A DNA stretch of 64,000 nt. It comes from Pisaster brevispinus (taxonomy: Eukaryota; Echinodermata; Asteroidea; Forcipulatida; Asteriidae). The stretch covers positions 1,612,001 through 1,676,000 of the forward strand of contig JAMKCF010000022.1 in assembly GCA_023634235.1 (NCBI GenBank). Reading direction: 5' to 3'. Below, one piece after another: positions 34,408 through 47,027 of the stretch (the stretch's first letter is position 1; every line of letters begins with the position of its first letter). The notes under the pieces were generated by a model. That model made no database searches and was not told the origin of the DNA. It saw only the letters and a program-made list of their open reading frames with translations. Made by a program: the position numbers and the translations under genes.

Positions 34408-35919
34408 GAGGCATGGAGAACAGGAGGTGCTCAGTGCTTTCATTTCTTTGTACTATTTTAAATTGAGCCTTACTTCTGCCCAGTATGGCAGTTTTTTGTT
34501 TTTTGTCAAAGCTATATGTATATCATTTTATATTCCAGAAGACTCATGTACAGTGTAACTGTATCAAATTTTTTATCCCTTTGTCTTCAGTCTTTCCAAG
34601 TTTCTTAACTTCTACAAATCTACTTCAAGTCTCTCTCACAAACTGAAATTTAAAAAGAAAGGACTTCCAATGCAGTAAATGCGCATGATCAGAGATACAT
34701 GTGTACATACATGTGTAAGAACATTTTCTGTACTTTATCAATAATTACAGATTTATCTTGCAATAGTTGAAGGCTTCAATGCAAAGTACAAAAATAAAAG
34801 AAAATGACCAAGGATCCCTCAAAATGAGTCGTACAAGCATTTTTTTGATTGGTTTTAAAGTAGCTCATTTAAAAGCTGAAAACATTTATGTGTTGCCAGA
34901 CTCATCGCAATTAAGTATTATAGAAGTTATAATAGGCCCCCTTACCCTGATGTCACTCGCGGTTACTGTCTGCCCAATGTAGTCAAAATCTATGTTGGGA
35001 TACCTCGGACAGGTAGGTAGCCAAAAATACACTCTGGTTGTGTAAGCCAAGGACTCTAAGAAAAGCAAACTTAATCACTGAGCCTAGAACCCAATGCAGA
35101 GAAGACAAGGAAGGAAGTTTCAGCTTTTAGATGTGGGAGGAAAAACCCCAGAGAATTATTCCAGGGAAAACCCATGCAGTCAGTTAGCGTGCAAGGAAAT
35201 AAATGGCGTGCTGCCACGTCATCTGGCATTACCTGGATAAAAAGTTGAGTAGAGGCATGAAGGCACTCTTCCAGAAACCAAATGGTGTATTACCTTTTGA
35301 GACTTATTTTGTGAGCTGGGGTTCTAATTTTGAAGTCTGAACATAAAAGCATTGAGTATGAAAAATACACGGTGTGGTGCCATTTGCATTGTTTTGAACA
35401 GTAAATTTGTAAGTCGGCAAACAAATTTGTATTTTGGTGGGTTTTTTTAAATCCCAGTTCCCTATTGAGATCTAGCCAAACAGAATGGCATATGTCAAAT
35501 TACCCTTAACATCAGTGACAACCACCTCTAGGAACTCTCATAAGAATCGTACAGTGAATCTCTTAGCCATGGGCTAACAGCCACCCCTGGCTGCAATCAA
35601 ATATGTCTTCCAGATGGCTTGAACTGGTTTTATTGGATCTACATTTAGACCATTTAAAAGGGTCACCCCACAAAAATTACACGCAATTATAAACAAAACT
35701 GTTCGAAACAGTGCGTTGGTGTAATTGTGCGTGTAGATTCCCATAATGCACCACAGTGTTTTTATCAAAAGCAGCGTGCAACCAGTCATGTTATCTTCCA
35801 GATATCCATTCTCCTATCAAGTGCACTTCACAAAGTCACAAATAGTGTCAAAAATCACCTTCATTTTGTCTGATGCTTGGGTAGGATGTGTTTAAGGTTG
35901 CTGCAGTCTTAAATTCATG
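34408..35919. other. Presumed 3' UTR then intergenic, no gene seen
   Basis: AT-rich with small scattered frames only. The 3' UTR of the claudin-like gene should begin here; its end cannot be fixed from sequence. Confidence 0.4.
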
Positions 35920-36150
35920 CACAAGCTTGCGGCAAGCTTGCAAGTTCATGTGCAATCTCCAGGTTGTATACATGTGCAAGCTTGCGTCCTGACCATGCAA
36001 GCATTGCGAGCTTGCAGCAAGCATTGCAAGCTTGCAGCAAGCTTGCAAGCGTGTGAATTGCTTGCAGGTAGATTGCATGCAAAAGGGCATGCTCATGCAA
36101 GTTTGCAGCAAGCTTATTAAGCTTGCAGCAATCTAATTACGAGCTTGCGG
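35920..36150. repeat. AAGCTTGCA-based degenerate repeat
   Basis: CAAGCTTGCAGCAAGCTTGC-like words recur about 15 times with irregular spacing and in near-palindromic form, giving many HindIII sites. Frames are open on both strands with Cys/Ala/Leu-rich products, an effect of the repeat. Confidence 0.85.
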
Positions 36151-36503
36151 CAAAGTTTTTTCTGTAAGGATGAATGCCTATTCTTCCTGAAAAGGATGTA
36201 CTGGTAAAAAGAAATATTTGTGTGTTTTCCTTGAAAGCGATCCTACTATATAACATATTGATTCCCTTCCAAGTTCCATAATTGAAAAACCATCTTTCTA
36301 TTTTGAAATACTACCTAAGTGTATCATATATATGTATACTATGAAGTAAACTATATCTATTTTTTAAGTTTTTAAACAGAAGGTGAAGTTTGTATCTCAT
36401 ATTTTAAAGGAATATTTTATTTAAGTTCCCACGGGAAAGATTAAGTGTGTTGGGTACATTTTTAAGACAAGCATGTCATTGTCTATTTAAACTGAGAAGT
36501 CTT

Positions 36504-36615
36504 AAGCCCGTTTCATACTAAGCGAATTTGCATGACGCAATTATCGGTACAATTGTTTTTCCAATTGTGATGCAAGAAAATCGCTTGGCTTTTGCATGAA
36601 GTATGAACCAGGCTT
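36504..36615. mobile_element. MITE, short relative of 22717-22894
   Basis: The ends AAGCCCGTTTCATACT and GTATGAACCAGGCTT are inverted repeats with the same outer sequence as the longer element. A palindromic TACAATTGTTTTTCCAATTGT lies inside. Confidence 0.6.
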
Positions 36616-36844
36616 TACACGTGAAATAATCTCTATGCCAACTGAGTTCAATGGCAAACTTTTGGGGACGCTAGTTGGCGGAAGACTTACCATGTAAATC
36701 CATTGTATTTTTAATTTTTTTTTTGGGGGGGGGATGTGCACAAGCCCGGAATTGAAAGCACAATGGAAATTTATGTGGAATATCTGCTGCCACCGAGGAT
36801 TACAGGATGTTGTACACTATTGGCGTAAAGTGCACAGTAAATTA

Positions 36845-37215
36845 AAGGTATATACTGGATGGGTAAGAATAAAAAACATCATTGTTTAATTTGAGTCTGA
36901 AAGCTTACCGATTATGATGTTCATGCTTGAACCATTTTTTTCTGTGAAACATTTCCGTCTGAAATGAAGTCATATTGGAGAAAACTTTTTTGAAAACCTT
37001 AAAAACGCAACAGCTTAATTCAGTGGTTACAACCAAAATGAAGGACAATGTGTTTACATGCTGAAAATTGTGCGTGGTTTTTCACTATTTTCTCCTGTCT
37101 TACACTACGGATAAAGCCCAAGTTTTCACAGGTTTGTTATTTCATGTAAATGGTTGGTCACACAAAACATGAACACTGTCTGTGACTATTTTGTATAACC
37201 AGTATAACACTTATA
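36845..37215 (+). repeat. Dispersed repeat, copy 1 (pair with 41103-41482)
   Basis: Both copies share, in order, AGTCTGAAAGCTTAC, ACAATGTGTTTACATGCTGA, ATTGTGC(G/A)TGG and CACACAAAACAT(G/A)AACACTG. The unit is about 370 bp. No inverted ends were seen. Confidence 0.75.
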
Positions 37216-37656
37216 AAGTCAACCGTTTTTATGGAATAATTCAAGCATGTATACTTGAATGGAATATGGTTGAATATTTGATATTGTTTGAAACCTGGCC
37301 ATGGACATTCAGTGCTTGAATATTTCCTTGGAGATTCTCGTTTTAATACATGCAGTGAGCGATTTCCCATTAGCAAAATGCTACTCAAAATGTACCAGTT
37401 GCTGCTCAAAAATCACCATTTGCTACTCAATATTAGCATTCAGTGTGTACAAAACATTGTCAGTCTAAAAATATCTTGCTATGCTAAATTGCTGGACGAA
37501 TTATTCCCTGACATCTACTTGATTAATTGAAGGAATGAAAAGTCAAACATTCAGCACATCCCTAGTAACGTTTGTTCCTTTTATAACTGCCTTACTCAGC
37601 TCATGAATTCTGATCAACGCTTATAATCAAAGGGGAAAAAGTAGTCTCTTTATTTT

Positions 37657-37687
<31 letters not shown>

Positions 37688-38930
37688 TTTTTTTTTTGGG
37701 GGGGGGGTTTCAATGAAGGTCTTGAAGACTGCATTTACATTTTGTACAGACATTTTACTTCAGCAATGTGTACACATCCTGTAGCTATCCATGTAAATGC
37801 TAGACTGTATTACATATTAGCATCACATAGGTCCTTTAGGACAGCTGTGGAGAGTAGACATGGATACCAGATCAATATAGTGTTCATTGTAATTAACAAC
37901 TCACAGAACGATACTGCACTTAATTAATCAATAATGGAAGGTCCACAACAATTTTATTTCTTATTTTAATTATTTGTTTTCATTCTATGAATTCATTCCG
38001 ATGTTTTCATAATTTCCGTGTTTTGGGGTTTTTTTTAATGGTTTTTATTTGCAATGTGTGTGTAGTTTGCATTGATGCTAATTTGACAAGAGATGAAACT
38101 TCTTGTGTTTGGATTGGTGGGAAGCTCATCACGTGATTTGTAAATTTAGGCAATCGGAATGCAGTTTAAACGGTGTGGTTTCAACAGGGCTGTACACATG
38201 AATGCATGCAGTGTGATGTTAAAGGCTGTATTTAAGAGCAGCTGAACTTCCATTAGGGATTTGTAAACATGTTATATACACTGTGATTGAATAAAGTTGT
38301 TCAGGATGCAGTCGCACCTTGACAGTGTTAGCACTAGCTTGGTCCACCCTCTTTTCTGAAGACCTGCACACAGCTTTAATGTTTGCTGACAGAGCCTATG
38401 ATGCTTGTGCAGAAGTTATAGCTTTTTTAATTGCTTATAAATCATGCGCCATGATAAGGTTGCTTTATAAATCATGTGCCATGATAAGATTGGTTTATAA
38501 ATCATGTGCCATGATGAGGGTGTTAAAGTATACTTGTATCAATAATTAATTATTTATTTTCACAACTCAAGGTCTAGTCTGAACCTTCTTTTTTTTTTTT
38601 TTTTTTTTTTTAGACAGCTCTTCCAAATGCAAACTGTAAATCGTAAAAGTTAATGAAGCGTACTCCTGAAGCACTCTTTATGCCTTAAAGTACATGTCAT
38701 TATATCAAAATATTTCATTAAATGTATTTTTAGACCATAGAAATGATAGAATCCGGAGAACACTGAGCGAGTTGTAAGCCACACGGCTCAGTAGTGGGAC
38801 CATTTTATTTATTCTTGCGGCCATTCTTCACTGTGTTCTTAATTGTGTATGGCCAAATAATGTCAAGTGACAAGCTTGGACCAATAAACAATAGAAAGTG
38901 CTCAGTGCACATCGCCTTTTTGCCATACAC
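37216..38930. other. Intergenic, microsatellites only
   Basis: Contains an (ATT)n tract followed by T- and G-runs at 37655-37710, a three-unit 30-bp repeat (AAATCATGTGCCATGATAAG core) at 38436-38522, and a 24-base T-run near 38590. No gene seen. Confidence 0.5.
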
Positions 38931-38936
38931 TCCTGC

Positions 38937-39486
38937 AACGTGATATTATTTTACCACACACCGCTTCACATGATATCATTTTACCACACACTGTGACGTG
39001 CTATCCTTTTACCACACTGTGTCATGTGATATAATTTTACCACCCAACGTGTCACGTGATACCATTTTACTTCACACTGTGTCACATGATGTAATTTTAC
39101 CACACACACCCCGTGTCGCATGATATCATTTTACCACACACCATGTCGCATGATATCATTTTACCACACACCATGTCACGTGATATCATTTTACCACACA
39201 ACGTGTCACGTGATATCATTTTACCACACACAGTGTCACGTGATATAATTTTACCACACACTGTGTCGCATGGTATCATTTTACCACACACCATGTCGCA
39301 TGATATCATTTTACCACACACCATGTCGCATGATATCATTTTACCACACACCATGTCGCATGATATCATTTTACCACACACTGTGTCATGTGATATCATT
39401 TTACCACACACTGTGTCAGGTGATATTATTTTACCTCACACCGTGGCACGTGATATAATTTTACCACACACAGTGTCACGTGGTAT
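38937..39486 (+). repeat. 30-bp satellite array, about 18 units
   Basis: The unit reads GATATCATTTTACCACACAC, then CATGTCGCAT with variants (GTGTCACGTG, GTGTCATGTG). Most units carry the palindrome TGATATCA, often ATGATATCAT. Because the unit is a multiple of three, both strands are open for over 100 codons, giving ten-residue repeat peptides. Nothing supports translation. The left third is the most diverged, so the array probably grew from the right. Confidence 0.95.
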
Positions 39487-39968
39487 TGATACACTGCATT
39501 GACAGCAGAAGGGGGGCTTTGTGTTCTCCGGTATCTTTTGCTATGTTTTAAACCTTACATATATGTATTAGACAATTTATGATTAGGATGCAACTTGTGT
39601 CGCAATTTAACAAAACAGTACAGAGATGAAAATGCATGTGTTGTGTTTTGTAAATGTATATGCTGTAAATCATAACATCACATACAAAGAGCCAATGTGT
39701 ATGGCTGGTCCACAGATCAAAAAGAGGCCATGAAACTTCATGTATTTTATAAGTTTTTCAACAAGAAGTACATGTCATTATGTACATGTACATGCAGTGG
39801 GGCACATTTGGCATCAATTCCAACTGTGAAGAATAGAGTATCATATGCAGATTCCCATATCAATTTCATATAAATATATGCCTGTCCTAATTGTATACAA
39901 GTCACTCTTCTTGTAAACAGTGTGACACCACATGGAAGGTGCATAAATTATACATCAATTGGGAGGGT

Positions 39969-40283
39969 ATGGATTTCAATGTGCCTCAGTTTGAGAAGAG
40001 GACAAATTGTAAAGTTGCACACAACAAAAAAAACCATAGATTTGTGGACAAGTCGGTAAATGATTGTCTTGGTGATAGTGTAACAACTCTCACGCAACTT
40101 TACTCACGATACTACTGCAATACTCTTGCACTACTGCTGCTTGTGCAAGACTTCTGCTGTCGCGAATACAGCCTTAGTAGTAGGGAGCCGTCAGTTCGAC
40201 AGCAGTATAGTCACATTAGAGCTGTTATGCATTCACTGCAAACACGTTTGAATGACTTGTCCAAAAGTCTAATGCGATATTAA
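39969..40283 (+). CDS. Unassigned reading frame, 104 codons
   Basis: Not recognised. The frame opens at 39891 and has an ATG at 39969 with a fair context (GTATGG). The C-terminal half (about residues 35-104) is rich in Leu, Ser, Arg and Gln, has four cysteines and looks helical. There is no signal peptide. A possible acceptor AAACAG lies at 39915-39920, so it could instead be the last exon of a longer gene. Its codon content is less AT-biased than its neighbours, which is the main reason to list it. It may equally be a chance frame. Confidence 0.25.
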   Translation: MDFNVPQFEKRTNCKVAHNKKNHRFVDKSVNDCLGDSVTTLTQLYSRYYCNTLALLLLVQDFCCREYSLSSREPSVRQQYSHIRAVMHSLQTRLNDLSKSLMRY

Positions 40284-40504
40284 CAGACAGCTTTTTACTA
40301 AACTTCGAAATTGTGTAATCGTCCACACATTTTTGTTGGAATCATGGAGATTTTCCTTCCCTCTTGGTGTAACAACCGGTACATTTTCTCTTTTACTGTT
40401 AAATTTGCATCAGGATAAACAATGTTATTTTTGTTTTACTCATACACTGTTTTAAGCACTCAGTACTTTCCAGAATCATGTGAGAGGAACAAAAATCCAC
40501 AGGC

Positions 40505-40565
40505 ATATTACTCCGGTGGGATTCGAACCCACGACCTTTGCCATTCTAGAGTCGATGATGTCTTA
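40505..40565 (-). mobile_element. tRNA-like SINE fragment
   Basis: GGTGGGATTCGAACCCACGA is a perfect reversed B box, followed by CTTTGCCATTCTAGAGTCG. Similar heads lie at 45880-46055 and 33985-34078. Confidence 0.55.
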
Positions 40566-41102
40566 CGGCTGAACATTGTCTCTGTTGAAGTTTTTATGGG
40601 AAAATTTATTCAGACATCACTGTAAACGGATGATTTAACTGAGCACTTCCAAAAGATTGTATATCTTCCCTTTTAGTCTAAGGTTTATAGTAGATTTATA
40701 ATGGTAAGTGGTGTTTTATCCGTAATGACTATGAACTTATCAAATGTCACTGACATTTTCTCAAGAAATTCCTGAAAATGCCTTAATAAAATTGTACAAA
40801 TCCCTGAATCACTTAATGCTGTGAAATTCATCCGTTCTTGAAATGTGTCTCCTTTCCTCACCCCTAAGGTATAAAGATGTTGCGTATCTGTTTCTTCAGC
40901 TAAAGTCAAGTAGGTTGACTGAAAATATGTCTTAACCCCACGAGTTAAAAATAGCAAATCTTGTAGTGTGATTTAAGTGTTTTGATATATCCAGAACAAC
41001 AACACAATGCAGTAAGTGCTAAACCTGTGCATGGATGAGTTTTCAAAGAGAACTTGGTGATAAGATTATCTGGTTTGTAATAGATTGTTCTCAAGGCAAA
41101 GT

Positions 41103-41482
41103 GTAAGGTATTATACAGGATTGGTAAGGTTAAACAACTTCATCATTTAGTCTGAAAGCTTACTGATTATCAAGTTCATACTACAACAATTTCTGTGTGT
41201 GAAATATTTCCGACTACAATTAAATCATGTTCGATAAAACTGTATTTGAAAACCTAAAAAGAGGCAACAAGTGATTTGGGTTGTTGCAACCAAAAATTAA
41301 GGACAATGTGTTTACATGCTGAAAATTGTGCATGGGGTTTCTCTTGTTTCACCTGACTCACCCAAAGTATTAAGCTCAATTTTTTCCTGGTTTGTTATTT
41401 GTTTATGTGTATGGTTGATCACACAAAACATAAACACTGTCTGGGACTAATTTGTCAGCTTTACCAATCCTGTATAATATCT
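41103..41482 (+). repeat. Dispersed repeat, copy 2
   Basis: Second copy of 36845-37215, same orientation, 4.26 kb away. Confidence 0.75.
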
Positions 41483-43304
41483 TTAAAAAGACTTGATGCA
41501 AGAAATATTCCAGTGTCTGCAATTGCAGGGAACTGTCAAATGTAAATATTTATACCTAAGCGGTTGTTTAAAAAAAAGGTGATGAGAGTTAGGACTGGAT
41601 GATGGATTTTTAGTTTAGTTTTTCTTAGTTTAGTTTTTTTTTCTTTATTGTGGGTATGTTGAACAATTTGTTCATACTTTTTTTTTCTCCTTTTTTTGGG
41701 TACAATAAGTGACGTGCATCTATCAAAAAATTTTCTTGTTCGCTTCATCAGTTTGTGGATTATTTAACTACTCTTGTGTTTTTTATGTAAAATGCAGTAA
41801 GTGCTTAAAATTTGCTGTTGGTTTGAACATGGTCTTATTTAAGAGCGTTATAACAAGTGCCAAACTGATAAGGTTGCACTTCTAAATTCCATTCTGGGTT
41901 CATTTTATGGCACTTTTCTTTATAGTACAGGATATGAATGAATAGATAATGCCACATTGATTATTATTATTTTTTTTTATGAAAAGATCAACCTTGTAAA
42001 TTCCAGGGCATTTTCTTGCAGACAAGATTTGTGGTCATGTCAGGAGTTCTATGTTTTGTATCATAATGACCATAACAAATTAAGAATTTAAGAAATACAA
42101 CTGAATAAGTTTTGAGATGTGGCTCCTTTTTTTGTTCATATCAAAAGGTGATAAAATTTGTATGGTGCCATTCCCATAAAATGTAAAATTTTATGTTTTC
42201 TTCCATTAAGCTGTGTACAGATCGTGCCTGTATGAAGTCCGGGCTCTGTGGCTGTTTTGTGAACATGTGACGCTGCAGGGTAACATGGTCTATAACAATA
42301 AGAATGCTGTATCATCCCTTAAATCGGCAAGAAGGGATCATTCAGACAAAGTACTGAACTTGGTTTAAACTCATGGCTCAACCCGATCAAGTTCAACTCT
42401 GTGTGTCTGATCGGCTCTGAAGTTGGGCTGAACCGGCTTTAATGCAGAACAGTTTAGACCGTCGAGCTGGAGGGTTTTTCTTTGAAGCTAGTCATGGCAA
42501 CCAAGATTTGTGGACTGAGGCACACTGTTAACTATTAACCCTGAAACTAGCCTGAATGGTAATATCTGTATGTTTGGTCTCTCTTGCGGGTGTCGTGATC
42601 TACCTCAATGGTTAATGTGTGTTGGCAACGGCCTGCTGTTTAATCAAAGGCATGGATAGTCTTTCAGGGTCCAGCAATTGATTTATTGCCTCATGAGTCC
42701 AATAACTCATTCATGGCCTCATTTTTGTTGGCGCTGCATTATACATATATGTGTATTACAGCTTGAGAAGGAGTAGTGGTACTGCATAGAAGGCTAAGAG
42801 CAATTTTTGTCTAATCATCTGGGTCTAGACAGCTTGGTTAATGCCAAGCCCATTCCCTCGAAAGTGCTTATCACAAAATTATTCCATTGAATATCACTGA
42901 TCAGTTACGACCCACTGCTCTTAAAAAACAATGGACCCAAATTCGAATAAATTTTGTACACGTTGCAGATGGTAGATAGAGTGTCAGGTTTTCTACAGGT
43001 CCTTAAAAAGTATAATTGAACTGTCCGAAAAATAAGGCTTTAAAAAGCATTAAAAAGTACTAAATTCAGTTATTTGAGGTCTTTACAAAATTGTATGAAG
43101 CGTGTAATGAATTTCCTATCAGCTCAAAAAGAACCAAATAACGCAGAGTGTAAAATAATAACAAAATGTAGCTGTTTCTTCCCTGTTTCTCTCCTGCTTC
43201 ATTATTTATTTGACTTTTTAAAGTGTGCAGACACCCTGAGTGTTTTTGATGTCATTCCGAAATTGTGCTGTTCTGAAACACTGCAAAGTCTCTACTTATT
43301 TTTT
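41483..43304. other. Intergenic, no gene seen
   Basis: AT-rich sequence with T-runs around 41630-41700. A frame at 43074-43409 overlaps an interspersed repeat and shows no domain. Confidence 0.4.
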
Positions 43305-43402
43305 AAAAGACCTTGTCACATACGACACTTTTTTACAGACAACTTGGAGGCAACCAATTGCACTGCATGCAAAAGGAACATTTTGGTAGTTCAAAATACA
43401 TT
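43305..43402 (+). repeat. Dispersed repeat fragment
   Basis: Matches 1-107 on the opposite strand. Confidence 0.45.
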
Positions 43403-43689
43403 TTACTAGCAGTATGTTACTGTCTCCAGACAATTATGTGAAGATGAAAGTTTAAATGTTTTTTTCCTTTTTGTAGATGGAACGGGTTGCCTGTAAATCT
43501 TTTTTTCCACACACTGGGAGAGAATCTTTGTTTTTTAGTGTCACTCGTTGACACTGAAGTCGATGTCAAGTTGACAGAGTGGCCACGACCGTCCACATAG
43601 GCTTCCTTCCTCCCTCCATGGTTGCACACAGGCAGGGGAGATTAATGTGCTGCAACGAGTCATTGTGTTCACGATTGTGTGCAGAAGTC

Positions 43690-44130
43690 ATTCAGTGGTG
43701 TAGCTGGGAGGGTGGGGGGGGGGGGGTAAAGGGTGCAGATACCCTGGGCACAGAGCCGTATATTGAGAGAGTTGTGACTTAGAGTTTTATTCGGGCCTGT
43801 GGTTGCTGAACGCCATTTTCGGTCCAAATGTAGCACAACCTAATGGGCAGACTAGTCTGGCACCCTGCATTCAGCCATGCATTTTTTGGGGGACTCAAAA
43901 TGTCTTCTTATCACAAGTTGTTGCAATGGGCACAGTGGCATAACCAGACGGTTTCATTTGGGGGGGGGGAGCTGGGAAACCTATAATGTGCAGGGTATTT
44001 AATTTATCAAACCATTCATTTGTGAATTTTTTTCCTCGATCTCATGGGGGGGGGGGGGGGGGTATGCAAGAAAGGGGAATGGGTTCTGACTCTAAGCAGG
44101 GGGCTCCAGCACCCCTCTGTTTACGACACT
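43690..44130. mobile_element. Possible nested element with CAGTGG(C/T)(G/A)TA ends and G-runs
   Basis: CAGTGGTGTAGCTGGGAGG (43693), CACAGTGGCATAACCAG (43930) and the reversed TTTACGACACTG (44120) look like ends of one transposon family. Runs of 12, 9 and 18 guanines follow each end. The exact borders are unclear. Confidence 0.4.
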
Positions 44131-45870
44131 GCTTGGACATCACCTTGGGGAGAGGGTTGTAAATCAACCAGTGTTTTTTTAGACGGTATTATTTTGAATA
44201 ACTCGTTTTCTTTTAGGAGGAGGATATCCGTCTTAAAATGCCAGTGCCCCTCTGGATTGTGCCTAATAATCTTAGCCTAATGGCTATTAGAAGGATTTCA
44301 AATGATGCTAAGATTTTTCAAGGGATTCTTAGAAGGACCCTCCAGTCTTCATCTTGGAACCATTTGAATGTTGCTTTGGTTTGGTTTGACATATGGAGTT
44401 GTTGCTGCGAAAGCTCATGCAGTTTTTTATGTAATTAGTTAGTCTTAAAGTGCTACCACTTCCTTGTTATATGCAAAAATACACGGCTTTGTCATATATC
44501 AGTGTGCGGGTAAAAATTACATGTACAGTGGCGTTGTACTTTAATATGCAAGAACTACAGCAATATCCAACAAGTCATTCTTAAGATTGGCGGCCTCAGC
44601 CTGAATGGAATACACACTTCCTTCACAGTATATCAGGGTCAATTTGAAGTCATGTTTTCACAGCAGCTGTTATCCAAGTGGAAATCTGGCTCAGAGCTTA
44701 AAATGCCAAGGTGCTCTCTGGCTTTGTCGTATAATGTTGGAACTTGTTGTATTGTTTTATACTGTTTAGCACTTGGGTTTGATTTAGTGCACAGTGGATG
44801 GCGCTGAGGCACAAGTTTTAGAGGCATACTGTTCAGAGACTTGAATACTCTTATTATGTGTAACTTTACAGATGGAGACTTAAACAGAAACAGAAACAAC
44901 AAGAAACAACAGACCCCTTTATATAATTAAAGTGTTTAAAACAAGGGTTTGAAATCCACACATTTTGTAGTGATAGACATCAAAAGTACAATTCAGCACA
45001 CTTCAGTCAGTTGGACTATAGTGCTAGTGGCTATCAACTTATCTCTAATGCCCTTCCCTCCTGCCTCATCTGTTCCTGAATTTGTATCAAGGTGAACAAA
45101 ACCAGATGTCTGAATCGAAAAGAATTGCAACCTTCAAGAGTCTAAGGGTTATTATTTGGGTGTTAATTCAAGCAACTGAAGGATGGGAGACTATAGTCTG
45201 ATCAAAGGAAGGATTGTGAAAGGCTTACAAACTAATCTCGTTGCTCTGTCCATTGATGTGGGATCTCTCTAAGAGCCAGTTTGACATGAAATTAACTGCG
45301 AGTTCTGTTTTCTAATGTTGAGGTTTTCTGGCAATGTATTACTCTACCAATCATGCTTTTATTAGAAGATTGGTTCCTCATGGCCATGATGGTCAGTTGG
45401 CAGTTTTTGTGCAGAGGACTGACATCATGGGATGTCAATTATGCAGGGGCTTTGTATGTGGTATGCGCTACAAAATATAAATGTGTGGGCGTTTTCCTTC
45501 CACATCAAAAATGTATATATTTTTATCAACCTCTTTACCTATGGTATCTTCAGACCTATAGCTTTAGTGCTAGATGCCTTTGAGGGTCATTGAGAATCTC
45601 TCCCTCCCCCCCCCCACATCTAAAACTGACATTTCTGTATCATCTTCTCTATACATGCTATCTTCAGGCCTGTAGATCACAGTGCTAGGTGTCTTTGAGG
45701 GTCCGGGGGGGGGGGGGGGTCTTCATCCCACATCTAAAGCTAACATTTCTTCATCATCCTCTCTACACGTATAATGTAGTGCATACAAGAATAACTGTTG
45801 AATATTGTATGTGCATACACTGATGTATTAAGCATATTGCTCAGTACTCTCCTTGACGTCCTGTGAAACG
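44131..45870. other. Intergenic, no gene seen
   Basis: Scattered short frames without domains. Around 45600 and 45700 two similar segments (CTAGATGCCTTTGAGGGTC and CTAGGTGTCTTTGAGGGTC) are each followed by a C- or G-run and a CACATCTAAA phrase, a local duplication of about 115 bases. Confidence 0.4.
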
Positions 45871-45874
45871 GGCA

Positions 45875-46060
45875 TATTGCTAGGCTGGGATTCAAACCCC
45901 AACCTTTGCCATTCTAAAGCACCTGTCTTACCCCTAGACCACCAAGCCTGCCTAGTACCTACAGGCAGCTCGAATCCTATGTGTGGGATTTTAACCCATG
46001 ACCTTTGCCATTCTGCAGCAGTGTCTTACCACTAGACCAGCTTGCCCAGTAGCACCTATT
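45875..46060 (-). mobile_element. Two tandem tRNA-like SINE heads
   Basis: Reversed B boxes GGGATTCAAACCCC (45890) and GGGATTTTAACCCATGACC (45988) are each followed by CTTTGCCATTCT and a reversed A box (CTTACCCCTAGACCA, CTTACCACTAGACCA). The two heads are about 98 bases apart. Confidence 0.65.
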
Positions 46061-46594
46061 AAAATCACTGTTGGCTTGAAAAGAAACGGCCAGTTGTGCC
46101 TTCTACGAAAAATGTTAAAAGAAAAGTACATGAGCTAACACTGGTACCCACATGTCATATAATGTTGCTTGAATTATACGAGATATCCAACGAATCTCAA
46201 AGGAATTTTTAAAAGTTGGAGACATTCCAGAACTGAAATAATTTCTTGATCCATCATTCCATGGCATTTCATTCCAGTCCAATCCATTCCCAGTGGGATT
46301 ATATTCGAAGGACACCCGAAGAGCGAAAAATCAATATTTTGTTCCCCAAAATGGCACAGGAAGTAGAATGCGGGATAGGTGTCACTGCTGCTTCTGGCAT
46401 GTGCTAGGTTGAACCTGGGAATTGCTGGATACTTGATGACTCAGTCAGTTCAAGTAATGGTGATTGAACACTGTGCTAGAAGGGGTTCTTTCGTTCCGAT
46501 CCTCGCAGTGTTCATCCCAAAGAGTGCCAGCGTTGTTTTTGTAGTACAACACATTTTGTGACTGTGCTGTCAATTAAGTACGGAAGCATCAAAG

Positions 46595-46771
46595 GGACAT
46601 TCAGAGACAGAAACAAGAAAGTCATATTTATGACTTGCATCTCATAAATCATCTCATAACTGTGACTTAGTATGATATATGTCATAGTTATAACTTATAC
46701 CAATTCATCATTATGAGATATAAGTCTAAGTTATTCTAATAATATGATATGACTTTCTTTTCTCAGTGTCC
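46595..46771. mobile_element. Possible MITE with GGACA...AGAAAGTCATAT ends
   Basis: GGACATTCAGAGACAG, then AGAAAGTCATAT, is mirrored by ATATGACTTTCTTTTCTCAG with GTGTCC at the right. The interior is AT-rich and self-complementary. Confidence 0.55.
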
Positions 46772-46874
46772 ATTTATTGCTACCGTCATTCAGTTCTCTT
46801 CTGCTGATTAAAAACAAAACTGTCCTTAGGTTTAGAATTGAATTTTCATCGGGGATCCTGGCTTGCTAGGAGTA

Positions 46875-46990
46875 TGAAGTAAACCTTCCCTTGAATGTGG
46901 AAGGTTACTGGTTCAAATTCCACCTGTGGTACGTGTGGCTGTGTGAGGTACTGAGCATGAGGTGTGGTTTACAACAGACCTTACAAGTCC
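46875..46990 (+). mobile_element. SINE-like fragment with a B box
   Basis: GGTTACTGGTTCAAATTCCACC resembles a T-arm/B box, preceded by GGCTTGCTAGGAGTATGAAG as a weak A box. The body is unrelated to the other SINEs here. Confidence 0.4.
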
Positions 46991-47027
46991 CTTGTGTATT
47001 TTGAGCATTTTAGAGAACCAGGGGTCG

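Noticed and set aside
39097..39502. Repeat proteins on both strands of the 30-bp satellite
   Set aside because: A unit length divisible by three and few stop codons explain the open frames; there is no start context or flanking gene.
43074..43409. 111-codon plus-strand frame
   Set aside because: Its 3' part is an interspersed repeat also present at 1-107, and no domain is visible.
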